In this document: positions 1 to 8,407 of the stretch, in pieces
Layout: the number at the start of each line of letters is the position of its first letter
How positions within the stretch are numbered: position 1 is the stretch's first letter
From: Qipengyuania intermedia
Lineage (GTDB): Bacteria; Pseudomonadota; Alphaproteobacteria; Sphingomonadales; Sphingomonadaceae
Direction of reading: 5' to 3'
DNA: 64,000 bases
NCBI RefSeq assembly: GCF_019711615.1
Contig: NZ_JAIGNS010000002.1
Span: 186,001-250,000 of the forward strand
Notes under the pieces: model-generated
Database searches by the model: none
Seen by the model: only the letters and a program-made list of their open reading frames with translations
Told to the model about the DNA's origin: nothing
Made by a program: the position numbers and the translations under genes

Positions 1-143
1 TACTGCAATGCGGGAGAGCCGATCCCGCCGAGGCCGACCAGGACGAGGTGCTTGTCCGCCAGCGCTACCTGTCCTGCGCCGCCGATTTCGGGCAGTACGA
101 TATGGCGGGCAAAACGTTCGAGGCGCTGTTCGTCGAGGCTCAC
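1..143 (-). CDS. ThiF/MoeB/HesA-family adenylyltransferase, N-terminal fragment (runs off the window)
   Basis: Only the first 47 codons lie in the window; the gene continues past the left edge on the minus strand. The translation has the family's opening block (LERFARHIVLPEIGGAGQ) followed by a glycine-rich nucleotide-binding loop (LVGLGGIGSPAL). ThiF/MoeB enzymes adenylate the C-terminus of a small ubiquitin-like sulfur carrier (ThiS or MoaD) for thiamine or molybdopterin synthesis. The start is GTG at 143, which overlaps the stop of the upstream DUF983 gene in a GTGA arrangement, so the two are translationally coupled. MoeB and ThiF cannot be told apart from this fragment. Confidence 0.85.
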   Translation of the reverse strand, partial: MSLDEQRLERFARHIVLPEIGGAGQVALADKHLVLVGLGGIGSPALQ

Positions 144-571
144 TGTGTCGTGTCCTCGCTGCTTTCTGGCAGGCGCTCCTTGCGGAAGCCGTGCATCCCG
201 TTCCACCACTGGAGCCCGATAACCGCGCCCTTGGACGGCTGGAGCATGAGCATCATCATGGCGACCGCCAGCGGTATGACGATGGCGAGCACGCCCCACG
301 CGGACAGGTTCTCGCTCGAAGCCAGGGCGATGATGACGGGTGCGAGGAGGTGGCCGGTGACGAAGATCGCGATGTAGGCGGGAAAGTCGTCTGCCCGCTG
401 GCCCGAGATATCCAGCCGGCAGGAGGGGCACGTGTCCACCGGCTTCAGCCAGCGGCGGAAGATTTTCCCATCACCGCACCGTGGGCAGCGGCAGCGCGCT
501 CCGCGGAGCAGCGTCTCCCAGATCGAGGCGGGCAGGTCGGGGCGCTTGGCCGATGGATCGTCGAGGGGCAT
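140..571 (-). CDS. DUF983 family membrane protein
   Basis: A 143-residue protein with two CxxC pairs near the N-terminus (CRCPRCGDG around residue 28 and CPSC around residue 48), which probably form a zinc ribbon. Two hydrophobic segments follow (about residues 68-85 and 92-110). This is the usual DUF983 layout, a family common in Alphaproteobacteria and without a proven biochemical role. It lies downstream of dnaA on the same strand and overlaps the following ThiF/MoeB gene by four bases. A large palindrome separates it from dnaA. Confidence 0.85.
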   Translation of the reverse strand: MPLDDPSAKRPDLPASIWETLLRGARCRCPRCGDGKIFRRWLKPVDTCPSCRLDISGQRADDFPAYIAIFVTGHLLAPVIIALASSENLSAWGVLAIVIPLAVAMMMLMLQPSKGAVIGLQWWNGMHGFRKERLPESSEDTTQ

Positions 572-600
572 GCGGAGCCTTTGCCCCCTAAGACACGCGC

Positions 601-631
601 TGTCGACAACCCTGTGAACAGGGTGTCGACA
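601..631. repeat. Nested palindrome between dnaA and the DUF983 gene
   Basis: Two copies of the self-complementary octamer TGTCGACA (601-608 and 624-631) flank a 14-base palindrome, CCCTGTGAACAGGG. Apart from one extra A the whole 31-base unit is an inverted repeat. There is no T-run on either side, so it does not look like a standard terminator. It may be a protein-binding site or a structured RNA boundary element. Confidence 0.7.
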
Positions 632-682
632 AGCGGTGTGCTGGTTGTGGAGCGATCCGAAGGGCTGCGGCGGTGTCCGCCG

Positions 683-2140
683 TCAGCTTTCCAGCTGTCT
701 GAGCAGGCTGCGCACGTCGCCGTCCATGTCGGCGTCGCGTTCGCGAAGGTCCTCGATCAGGCGCACGGCATGGATCACGGTCGAGTGATCGCGTCCGCCG
801 AACTTGCGCCCGATTTCGGGATAGCTGCGCGGGGTGAGCACCTTGGAGAGGTACATGGCAACCTGGCGCGGGCGTACCACTGCGCGGGCACGGCGCTTGC
901 TGCTCATTTCCGAGCGATCGATCCGGTAGAACTGGCAGACCGTGCGCTGGATTTCGTCGATAGTGATCCGGCGGCGGTTGGCCGACAGGATGTCGGTCAG
1001 TTGCTCTTCGGCCAACTGCAGCGAAACTTCCTGGCCAGTCAGCTGGGCATAGGCGATCAGCTTGTTGAGGCCGCCGACCAGCTCGCGCACGTTGCGCGTG
1101 ATGGTGCGGGCGAGAAACTCGATCACGTCTTCCGGCACGGCAAGCGGAGCGAACTTGCTCAGCTTGGAGTGGAGGATCTTCTTGCGCAGCTCGATGTCGG
1201 CGGGCTGGATGTCTGCCACCAGGCCCATCGACAGGCGGCTGAGGAGGCGTGGTTCCACCCCGTCGAGCGCCTGCGGTGCGCGGTCGGCGGCAAAGACCAG
1301 ACGCTTGCCTTCGTTGAGCAGCGCATCGATCGTGTAGAGCAGCTCTTCCTGAGCCGAAGCCTTGCCGATGATGAACTGGATATCGTCCACCAGCAGCAGG
1401 TCGAAGCTGCGCAGGCGCGCCTTGAATTCGATCATCCGGTTGGCTTTCAGGGCCTGGACGAATTCGACCATGAAGCGTTCCGCGCTGCAGTAGAAGATGC
1501 GGCTGCGGGTGTGGGTCTTCAGGAAGGTGTGACCGATGGCGTGAAGCAGGTGCGTCTTGCCCTGGCCGGTCGCGGCCTTGAGGTAGAGCGGGCTGAACTG
1601 CGGCTTTTCGGTCGCGGCCATGCGCTGAGCTGCGTTGAACGCAAGGATATTCGCCTCGCCGGTAACGAAAGCGGCAAAGCTGAGCGAGGCATCGAGGCCG
1701 ACGCTGGAGGTGAAGCCCTGATCGCCGAGCGTATCGGCGCCGATAGCCATCATCGAAGTGTCGCTGTCGTTGGCGGGGCGACGGCCATCGCCGTGAAGGC
1801 GCAGGTCGGCGACCTGGCGGCGTCCCGGATGGACCGAAATGTTCACCTTGCGCACTTCGCTGCGGGCGATCTTCCAGGCCAGGCTGAGGCGGTCGGCGAA
1901 CCGGTCCTTCACCCAGTTGGCGCTGAACTCCGTCGGCAGGAAAAGGTCGAGCGTGCCGGTTTCGGCATCGATCTTCCCGACCTGGATCGGCTTGATCCAC
2001 TGGCTGTGCAATTGATGACCGAGATCCTTGCGCAGCCCCTGGCTGATGTCAGCCCAGTCGGCTGCCAGGTTTACTGCCTCCAGATCCTCCATATCGTCTT
2101 TCGCTTTCCGCTTATTGGCGAGGTCACCCGATTTGACCAT
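683..2140 (-). CDS. dnaA: Chromosomal replication initiator protein DnaA
   Basis: A 485-residue protein with the DnaA order: N-terminal interaction domain, variable linker, AAA+ ATPase and a helix-turn-helix DNA-binding domain. The Walker A region reads ATGQGKTH and Walker B is LLLVDDIQF. The domain IV signature GGRDHSTVIHAVR near the C-terminus is the DnaA-box-recognising helix. DnaA binds and melts oriC to load the replicative helicase. The ATG at 2140 is preceded by a G-run. The gene lies downstream of rpsT on the same strand, an arrangement seen in many Alphaproteobacteria. The Walker A loop differs slightly from the common GGxGLGKTH. Confidence 0.98.
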   Translation of the reverse strand: MVKSGDLANKRKAKDDMEDLEAVNLAADWADISQGLRKDLGHQLHSQWIKPIQVGKIDAETGTLDLFLPTEFSANWVKDRFADRLSLAWKIARSEVRKVNISVHPGRRQVADLRLHGDGRRPANDSDTSMMAIGADTLGDQGFTSSVGLDASLSFAAFVTGEANILAFNAAQRMAATEKPQFSPLYLKAATGQGKTHLLHAIGHTFLKTHTRSRIFYCSAERFMVEFVQALKANRMIEFKARLRSFDLLLVDDIQFIIGKASAQEELLYTIDALLNEGKRLVFAADRAPQALDGVEPRLLSRLSMGLVADIQPADIELRKKILHSKLSKFAPLAVPEDVIEFLARTITRNVRELVGGLNKLIAYAQLTGQEVSLQLAEEQLTDILSANRRRITIDEIQRTVCQFYRIDRSEMSSKRRARAVVRPRQVAMYLSKVLTPRSYPEIGRKFGGRDHSTVIHAVRLIEDLRERDADMDGDVRSLLRQLES

Positions 2141-2596
2141 GTGAATTCAACCCCCCGTATCCGGCCCCGTCCGAGGGCGGAAAATTCTGTTTTCGTCGCG
2201 GGGGCGGCACGGCTCCGCCGTTGCCCGGAATCGCATGATTCACGGGCATCCCCCCAATTCGACCGTCGATGTAATTGGCCTGGGCTGTCCCCCCCAGGCA
2301 GACCCATTTGATAGGTCCCAGATGGGATGAGTCGCAAGGGGGATAACTGCAAAAAATCTGAAATAAACTTGTTGACTCGCCGAAGGCCGCAGACCGCCGT
2401 TCAAACCCCTGTTTTTCCGTCGATATGCCTGTCCGGCGAAGGCGAATCGTTGGAAACGCTCACTTTTGCCTGAAGGGCCTGCGAGAGGCTCTCACGCAAA
2501 TCCGCCGATGGACCCCAGATGTGTCAAAGGGGCCGACACCTGCGGCGTCGACCCCTTTGTCAATTTCGTGTCCGGCGTCACCGCCGGGGCCGCGAA
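2141..2596. other. 456-bp intergenic region between rpsT and dnaA
   Basis: No credible coding sequence on either strand. It holds the rpsT terminator at its right end. The dnaA-proximal part has at least one possible stem, GCCTGGG/CCCAGGC at 2278-2299, and a run of seven C. One near-match to a DnaA box (TTATCCCCC on minus, 2338-2346) is present, but no cluster of boxes. The size suggests a long dnaA leader and its promoter. I could not place a convincing -35/-10 pair. Confidence 0.5.
2525..2559 (-). terminator. Intrinsic-type terminator hairpin after rpsT
   Basis: A strong stem, CAAAGGGG plus CGAC pairing with GTCG plus CCCCTTTG around a short loop, interrupted by a single non-Watson-Crick position. 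It begins 38 bases past the rpsT stop on the minus strand. The T-run is weak, so it may work as a processing or attenuating hairpin as well as a terminator. Confidence 0.65.
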
Positions 2597-2857
2597 TCAG
2601 AGCGCAGCGACGCGCTTCGTAAGACGGCTCAGCTTACGCGAGGCCGTGTTCTTGTGCAGGACACCGCGAGCAACGCCGCGAGCCATTTCGGGCTGGGCTG
2701 CCTGGAGGGCGGTCTTGGCGGCATCCTTGTCGCCAGCTTCGCAGGCCGTTTCGACCTTCTTCACGAAGTTGCGGATGCGGCTCATGCGCGCACCGTTGAT
2801 TTCGGCGCGGCGTTCGTTGCGGCGGATGCGCTTTTTGGCTTGCGGCGTATTGGCCAT
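2597..2857 (-). CDS. rpsT: 30S ribosomal protein S20
   Basis: An 86-residue, lysine/arginine-rich protein opening [17 protein letters not shown] and ending [12 protein letters not shown], the standard bacterial S20 pattern and length. S20 binds 16S rRNA early in small-subunit assembly. The ATG at 2857 was chosen because the S20 N-terminus starts exactly there; the longer open frame upstream has no family similarity. The gene is divergent from msrB and upstream of dnaA. Confidence 0.97.
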   Translation of the reverse strand: MANTPQAKKRIRRNERRAEINGARMSRIRNFVKKVETACEAGDKDAAKTALQAAQPEMARGVARGVLHKNTASRKLSRLTKRVAAL

Positions 2858-3019
2858 GTCTGTCCTCGGTCGGGCCGCATCAATCTTGCGGCGGAAATCT
2901 GTTTGGTCGTGTCGAAAGAGGCGGATGCCCCGCCGGAAAGCGGCGCACTTAGCGGCGGGCGTGCGAATCGTCAAGCATATCGTCCAGCCCGGCGTGTCGC
3001 GGCGATCGTCCCTGGGCGA

Positions 3020-3044
3020 GGAACCGCGTGCACCGCCTCCTGTT
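3020..3044 (+). promoter_or_regulatory. Candidate EcfG (general stress sigma factor) promoter for msrB
   Basis: GGAAC at 3020-3024, then 16 bases, then TGTT at 3041-3044. The alphaproteobacterial EcfG consensus is GGAAC-N16/17-CGTT, so this is one base off. The -10-like element lies 36 bases before the msrB start. An EcfG module is encoded at the right end of the window, and msrB is a plausible oxidative stress target. Confidence 0.5.
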
Positions 3045-3080
3045 GCCATTATATGGGAAGGGTATGCGAAAGGACAATAC

Positions 3081-3488
3081 GTGACCGACAAGCTGATCAA
3101 GACCGACGCCGAATGGCGCGAAGAGCTCACGCCCGAACAATACCATATCCTTAGGGAGAAGGGCACCGAGCGCGCCTTTACCGGCAAGTACGACAAGAAC
3201 GCGCAGGACGGCGAATACCATTGCGCGGCGTGCGGGCAGCTGCTCTTCGAAAGCGACGAGAAATACGACAGCGGCTGCGGCTGGCCGGCCTTCACCGCTC
3301 CGGCAGACAATACCGCCGTCGAGGAGCACCGCGATACCAGCCACGGCATGATCCGCACCGAGGTTGTGTGTTCCAATTGCGAGGGCCACCTCGGCCACGT
3401 TTTTCCCGACGGGCCGGGTGAAACGGGCCTGCGCTACTGCATCAACTCCGCAGCGCTGGATTTCGAACCGGAAGAACCGGAAGGCTAG
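3081..3488 (+). CDS. msrB: Peptide-methionine (R)-S-oxide reductase MsrB
   Basis: A 135-residue protein that reduces the R epimer of methionine sulfoxide in oxidised proteins, using thioredoxin. It has the two zinc-binding CxxC pairs (CAAC and CSNC), the GWPAF motif and the catalytic Cys in RYCINSAAL. The GTG at 3081 is chosen because AAGGA sits seven bases upstream and the family N-terminus begins there; the ATG at 3064 is out of frame. The S-epimer enzyme msrA is encoded separately near 18 kb. A candidate EcfG promoter lies upstream. Confidence 0.95.
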   Translation: MTDKLIKTDAEWREELTPEQYHILREKGTERAFTGKYDKNAQDGEYHCAACGQLLFESDEKYDSGCGWPAFTAPADNTAVEEHRDTSHGMIRTEVVCSNCEGHLGHVFPDGPGETGLRYCINSAALDFEPEEPEG

Positions 3489-3594
3489 GCGCTGGTGGCG
3501 GAGATAACCGTGCGTTCAGCCGGGGTTGAGGGTCGCCATGCAAAATTGCGGCATCTATGAGGCACGGCTTGCCGCATGAGGGAATTTTCGACGG

Positions 3595-5799
3595 ATGGAT
3601 AAACGAGGCAGCCGGCGCAAGAAGGCAACGCGCGCAGAGCGGGCGAAACGTGCCGAGGCCGATGGCCGCAATCCGCCGAGCAGGTTCTGGCGCTGGACCA
3701 AGCGGCTGTTCCTGTGGGGCGCCGTCGCCGCAGTCCTCGGCGCGATATTCCTCGCCATCGCGGTCGGCTTTGCCGCGCGATCGCTGCCGAGCTACTACCA
3801 GCTGAAGGCGACCCAGAACGCGCAGACTATCGTCGTGCGTGCCCGCGACGGCACGGAAATTGTCGAGCTCGGGCCCAGCTACGGCAAGTGGCTGTCGTCC
3901 GACGAAATTCCGCAGGTGATGAAGGATGCGATGATTTCGGTCGAGGACCGGCGCTTCTATTCGCATCCCGGCGTCGACCCGTACGGCCTGACCCGTGCCG
4001 TCTATGTCTGGGCGACCGGGCAGAACCGGCTGGGCGCGACCTCGACCATAACGCAGCAGCTGGCGCGCAACGTCTTCCTGAATTCCAACCGCACGGTCGA
4101 CCGCAAGCTGCGCGAAGCCGTCCTTGCCATGGCGCTGGAATGGAAGTTTTCGAAGGACCAGATCCTCGAGCTATACCTCAACAAGGTCTATTTTGGCGGC
4201 GGCGCCTATGGCATCGATTCAGCGAGCCGGAAGTTCTTCAGCCACCCCGCAAGCGAATTGTCGGTGGCCGAGGCCGCAATCATCGCCGGTCTCGTCAAGG
4301 CACCCAGCCGCTATTCGCCCACCGCCGATGTCGATGCGGCAGTCGGCCGCGCGAGCGTGGTGCTGCGCCTCATGCGCGAACAGGGCCGCATTACCGCGGA
4401 CCAGGCCCGCGTGGATGTCTCGGCAGTCAATCTGAAGGAAGAGGTGGGCCAGAACTCGGTCCGCTACTTTACCGACTGGGCGCTTCCGCAGCTCGACCTG
4501 CTGCTCCCGGAAACCTTCGAGCCGATCGAGGTCTGGACCACGCTCGACGTCGGGATGCAGCGCGCTGCCACTGCCGCCGTTCAAGCAAACGTACCAGAAG
4601 GCAGCCAGGGCGCGCTTGTAAGCCTCGACCGCGACGGGGCTATCCTCGCGCTGGTGGGCGGCACCGATTATGTCGAGACCAATTACAACCGCGCCACCAA
4701 TGCGCTGCGCCAGCCGGGATCGAGCTGGAAGCTGTTCGTCTATCTTGCCGCCTTGGAGGCAGGCTACACGCCCGACGACCGGGTGGTGGATACGCCGGTA
4801 AAAATCGGCGACTGGAGCCCGCGCAATTCCAACGGCCGCAATATCGGCGAGACAGACTTGCGTACCGCCTTCGCCTATTCGGTGAACACGGTGGCGGCAC
4901 AACTCGGCAACGAAGTCGGCTTTGGCTCGGTTGCATCGATGGCGCGCCGTTTCGGGATCACCACGCCGATCAACACCTATCCCGCCATGGTGCTCGGATC
5001 GAACGAAGTGCGTCTCATCGACATGACGCGTGCTTTCGCGGCCATTTCGGCAAAGGGCGCCTCGGTCGAACCCTATGGCATCGTCAAGGTAACGACGGCG
5101 GACGGCGAAACGCTTTACGAACACAAGCCTGCCCGCAGTTCGCAGCTCGTGCCCGACCATGTGGCCGCCGGGATCACCGATCTCCTGCAGGCAGCGGTCC
5201 AGACCGGTACCGGGCGTGCTGCCCAGATCGGGCGGCCCGTGGCAGGCAAGACCGGCACGACCAGTTCCAACAAGGACGGCTATTTCGTCGGCTTCTCCTC
5301 CGGCATCACGACCGGGGTCTGGATGGGCCGGGACGACAACCGCCGCGTAGGAGGCTTGCAGGGTGGCCGGGCACCCGCTCAGGCGTTCTCCGCCTATATG
5401 CGCTATGCCGTGAAGGATCGCCCGGTCGAGGAATTCGACACCGACCTCAAGCTGCCCGACTGGCAGATCGAGGAGGATGACGAATACTTCTTCGGCGATC
5501 CGGACGACTATTATTACATCGACGAGCAGGGCAATCTGATCGAGCCGGGACGGCAACCCGGCGGGCCGGAGGGGCAGCTACCCTTCCCGGTAGATGGCGA
5601 AGGCATGCCTCAGCAGCAACCGCAGATGCAGCCCCAGCCGCGCCCGCAGCCCACCGACCCGACGCGCCCGCCCTTGCGTGAGCAACCGGCCACCGGTCGC
5701 GGTGCGGACGGCGCTCCGCAGGCGATCGGGGACGACTTTCTCGACCGGGCAACGGGCCGGAACCAGCCGCGCCAGCAAAGCGACAGGCCGCGCCAGTAG
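3595..5799 (+). CDS. Class A (bifunctional) penicillin-binding protein, PBP1A family
   Basis: A 734-residue inner-membrane enzyme that polymerises glycan strands and cross-links stem peptides. A cationic cytoplasmic tail is followed by one membrane segment (about 38-60). The transglycosylase domain has EDRRFYSHPG with catalytic Glu117. The transpeptidase domain has SSWK (Ser376), SVN (429-431) and KTGT (552-555). The C-terminal ~110 residues are acidic and then Pro/Gln-rich and look disordered, as in other sphingomonad homologues. A bidirectional terminator follows. The gene is not clearly in an operon. Confidence 0.95.
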   Translation: MDKRGSRRKKATRAERAKRAEADGRNPPSRFWRWTKRLFLWGAVAAVLGAIFLAIAVGFAARSLPSYYQLKATQNAQTIVVRARDGTEIVELGPSYGKWLSSDEIPQVMKDAMISVEDRRFYSHPGVDPYGLTRAVYVWATGQNRLGATSTITQQLARNVFLNSNRTVDRKLREAVLAMALEWKFSKDQILELYLNKVYFGGGAYGIDSASRKFFSHPASELSVAEAAIIAGLVKAPSRYSPTADVDAAVGRASVVLRLMREQGRITADQARVDVSAVNLKEEVGQNSVRYFTDWALPQLDLLLPETFEPIEVWTTLDVGMQRAATAAVQANVPEGSQGALVSLDRDGAILALVGGTDYVETNYNRATNALRQPGSSWKLFVYLAALEAGYTPDDRVVDTPVKIGDWSPRNSNGRNIGETDLRTAFAYSVNTVAAQLGNEVGFGSVASMARRFGITTPINTYPAMVLGSNEVRLIDMTRAFAAISAKGASVEPYGIVKVTTADGETLYEHKPARSSQLVPDHVAAGITDLLQAAVQTGTGRAAQIGRPVAGKTGTTSSNKDGYFVGFSSGITTGVWMGRDDNRRVGGLQGGRAPAQAFSAYMRYAVKDRPVEEFDTDLKLPDWQIEEDDEYFFGDPDDYYYIDEQGNLIEPGRQPGGPEGQLPFPVDGEGMPQQQPQMQPQPRPQPTDPTRPPLREQPATGRGADGAPQAIGDDFLDRATGRNQPRQQSDRPRQ

Positions 5800-5826
5800 C
5801 GGCGTAGGTCGTCGGGCAAGAAAAAA

Positions 5827-5852
5827 GCCCTCCCGGCGCGAACCGGGAGGGC
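5827..5852. terminator. Bidirectional terminator between the PBP gene and degP
   Basis: A ten-base-pair GC-rich stem (GCCCTCCCGG/CCGGGAGGGC) with a six-base loop. It is preceded by A6 and followed by CTTTTCT, so it has a U-tract on both transcripts. It separates two convergent genes. Confidence 0.9.
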
Positions 5853-5877
5853 CTTTTCTGTGGCTGCGTCCTCGGCC

Positions 5878-7428
5878 TTAGCGGCTGAGGCGGACAGCCA
5901 CATATTGGGCCGGACGACCGCGACGCTGGACGCGCAGGAGAACGGCTTCGCGATTTTCTGCCTGTGCCGTGCGGACCGCGCCTTCCAGATCGGCGACGGT
6001 GGTGACCGCACGATAGTTCGCGCTCAGGATGATATCGCCGCGCTGCAGGCCCTTGCGGGCCGCATCGGAGTTCTGGTTGACGGCGGCAATGACGAGACCG
6101 TCCGTGTCCGCACCTGCACCAAGCTGGCGGGCGATCTGCGGCGTGATTTCGAGCACCTGGAGACCCAGGCGGTCTTCGATGATCTCGCTGTCGGCAGGGC
6201 CCATGTCTTCTTCGGGCTCGGCGTCCGGATCGAACATCTGGCTCTGGCGAAGTTCCTCTTCGCTGGGGCGCTTGCCGACCGTCACGTTGAGACGGCGACG
6301 TTCACCCTCGCGGAAGATTTCGAGCGGAATTGTCGTGCCCGGCGCGATATTCGCGACGAGATAGGACAGCGTCTGGTCGGGCGTCACTGCGCGGTTGTTG
6401 ACCGACAGGACGATATCGCCCGGTTCCAGTCCGGCCTCCTCGGCAGGCTGGCCGGGCTGGACCGACTGTACGAATTCGCCGCGATTGCGCTGCAGGCCGA
6501 GCGATGCGGCCACGTCTTCGGTGACCGGCTGGATCTGGATGCCCAGATACCCGCGCTCGATCTCCACGCCTTCACGAAGCTTCGCGACGATGGGGGCTGC
6601 GGTCTCTGCCGGGATTGCGAAACCGATCCCCACGCTGCCGCCCGACGGCGAATAGATGGCGTTGTTGATGCCGATGACATTGCCCTGCATGTCGAACAGC
6701 GGACCGCCCGAGTTGCCGCGATTGATGGCGGCATCGGTCTGGATGTAGCGGTCGTATGCGCCCGCGCCGGTGTTGCGCAGCACGCTCGAGACGATGCCGC
6801 TCGTCACGGTTCCGCCAAGGCCGAAGGGGTTGCCGATGGCGACCACCCAGTCACCCACGCGGGCCTGGCTGGAATCGCCGAAGCGAACGAAGGGGAAATC
6901 TTCGCGGCGGCTTACCTTAAGGACGGCGAGGTCCGACTGCGCATCGGTGCCGACCAGTTCGGCTTCGTATTCGCTGCCATCGGGCAGGGTCACGGTGATC
7001 TCTTCCACCGTGCCGCGGCCCGAGGGGCTGACGACGTGGTTGTTGGTGACGACATAACCGTCTGCCGAAATGAAGAAGCCCGAACCCAGCGACTGGCCTT
7101 CACGGTATTGCGGTTCGCGTTCCTGGCCCCCGTTGCGGCGGTTGAACAGGTCTTCGAAGGGAGTGCCGGCGAAAGGATTGCCGTTGTTCGTCGGCACCTC
7201 GATCCGCTGGCGGGTCGAAATGTTGACCACGGCGGGCTGCAATTGCTCGGTCAGGTCGGCAAAGCTTGCGGGCGCTCCGGCACGCGGCACGACGTTGGAC
7301 ATGCGCATGTCGTCGTTCTGGGCGACCTGGGCACCTGCGGGATAGCCTGCGAGCGAAAGGGCTGCGCCTCCGGCAAGCAGGGCGGCGGTTACGGAATAGG
7401 CATATCGCACTGGCTTCACGTCCTTCAT
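5878..7428 (-). CDS. degP: DegP/HtrA (Do) family periplasmic serine protease
   Basis: A 516-residue protease-chaperone that degrades misfolded periplasmic proteins. A signal peptide (MKDVKPVRYAYS, then a hydrophobic stretch ending near AGA at residue 33) is followed by a trypsin-like domain with the triad His131 (NNHVV), Asp166 (SDLAVL) and Ser240 (RGNSGGP). Two PDZ domains fill residues ~280-375 and ~415-510. ATG 7428 gives the cleanest signal peptide and has GAGG just upstream; a GTG at 7458 would add ten acidic residues in front of it. It lies downstream of hflK-hflC on the same strand with a gap of about 130 bases. Confidence 0.95.
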   Translation of the reverse strand: MKDVKPVRYAYSVTAALLAGGAALSLAGYPAGAQVAQNDDMRMSNVVPRAGAPASFADLTEQLQPAVVNISTRQRIEVPTNNGNPFAGTPFEDLFNRRNGGQEREPQYREGQSLGSGFFISADGYVVTNNHVVSPSGRGTVEEITVTLPDGSEYEAELVGTDAQSDLAVLKVSRREDFPFVRFGDSSQARVGDWVVAIGNPFGLGGTVTSGIVSSVLRNTGAGAYDRYIQTDAAINRGNSGGPLFDMQGNVIGINNAIYSPSGGSVGIGFAIPAETAAPIVAKLREGVEIERGYLGIQIQPVTEDVAASLGLQRNRGEFVQSVQPGQPAEEAGLEPGDIVLSVNNRAVTPDQTLSYLVANIAPGTTIPLEIFREGERRRLNVTVGKRPSEEELRQSQMFDPDAEPEEDMGPADSEIIEDRLGLQVLEITPQIARQLGAGADTDGLVIAAVNQNSDAARKGLQRGDIILSANYRAVTTVADLEGAVRTAQAENREAVLLRVQRRGRPAQYVAVRLSR

Positions 7429-7560
7429 TTCCTCTTCGATATTATCTGCGCGCGGCACGCATCTCTTCTATGCGGTCCCGCGCCTGCGGTTCCGGAAAGA
7501 AGAGAGTGCAAAGGGGCGCTGAATGCCCCTTGAACGCCGCACGGGCGGTTCGACGAACGG

Positions 7561-8406
7561 TCAACGCCGTCCGCGGAACTGCCTCAGATACTCATTGTCC
7601 GGCGACAGGATGATGCTGCTTTCCGCATCGCCGTTCTCGGGTGCGAAGGTGGCATCATAGCTCTGCATGGCGCGGTAGAAGTCGTAGAACTGCGCATCCT
7701 TGCCGAAGGCTTCGGCGTAGATCCGCGCGCTTTCGGCGTCCGCTTCGGCGCGGATGATCCGTGCATCGCGGCCACCCTGTGCACGAATGGTGCGCGCTTC
7801 ACGTTCGCGGTCCGACTCCATGCGGCGGAATGCCGACTGCAGCGGCGCGTCCGGCAGGTCGGTCCGGGTGATCTTCACGTCCACTACCTCGGCACCGTAC
7901 TGGCGTGCCTGCCGATCAAGATTGGCGGTCACATTCTCCAGCGCACTGCCGCGCTCTGCGGTCAGCATGGACTGGAAGGTGCGGCGACCGAGTTCCTGAC
8001 GCAGGACCGAGTTGAGGATCGGCTCGAGCGCGTTGCGCACCCCGTCGGTCGATCCTGCGCGTTCGACCATGGTCACCGGGTCGGTGATGCGGAAGCGCGC
8101 ATAGGCATTGACGAGCAGGCGCTGCTGGTCGTTCGACAACACTTCCTCGTCGCTCATTTCGAGGTCGAGCAGGCGCTTCTCGATGCGTACGACGCGGTCG
8201 ATGAAAGGTACACGAAAGTAAAGGCCCGCGCCGGTGTTGCCATTGGGCGTATTGACCACGCCGACTGGCTCACCGGTCCGGACGATGACGACCTGTTCTT
8301 CTTCGGGCACGACATAGGCACTCATCATGAGGCCGACGAGTACGAGGCCGAGGACGACGAGGGTCGCCTTATGATCTTCCCAGATGCGTTGCATGTTCAC
8401 GGCCAT
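7561..8406 (-). CDS. hflC: HflC, SPFH-domain membrane protease modulator
   Basis: A 281-residue protein with one N-terminal membrane segment (about residues 15-33), an SPFH/prohibitin domain and a long helical C-terminal part rich in Glu, Arg and Ala. HflC assembles with HflK into a large inner-membrane cage that regulates the FtsH protease. The ATG at 8406 follows the hflK stop after one base (TAACATG) and has GGAGGG as ribosome binding site inside the end of hflK, so the two are coupled. Confidence 0.95.
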   Translation of the reverse strand: MAVNMQRIWEDHKATLVVLGLVLVGLMMSAYVVPEEEQVVIVRTGEPVGVVNTPNGNTGAGLYFRVPFIDRVVRIEKRLLDLEMSDEEVLSNDQQRLLVNAYARFRITDPVTMVERAGSTDGVRNALEPILNSVLRQELGRRTFQSMLTAERGSALENVTANLDRQARQYGAEVVDVKITRTDLPDAPLQSAFRRMESDREREARTIRAQGGRDARIIRAEADAESARIYAEAFGKDAQFYDFYRAMQSYDATFAPENGDAESSIILSPDNEYLRQFRGRR

Positions 8407-8407
8407 G

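Noticed and set aside
8-2311. 767-codon open frame on plus, opposite dnaA
   Set aside because: It runs antisense to dnaA and the DUF983 gene. High-GC third positions leave long antisense frames open; no family pattern is seen.
2338-2346. Possible DnaA box (TTATCCCCC on minus) upstream of dnaA
   Set aside because: Two mismatches to TTATCCACA and no cluster of boxes or AT-rich unwinding element around it; not enough to call an origin.
7459-7490. GGAAC-like -35 (minus) before degP
   Set aside because: The sequence 16-17 bases downstream is CATA, not CGTT.
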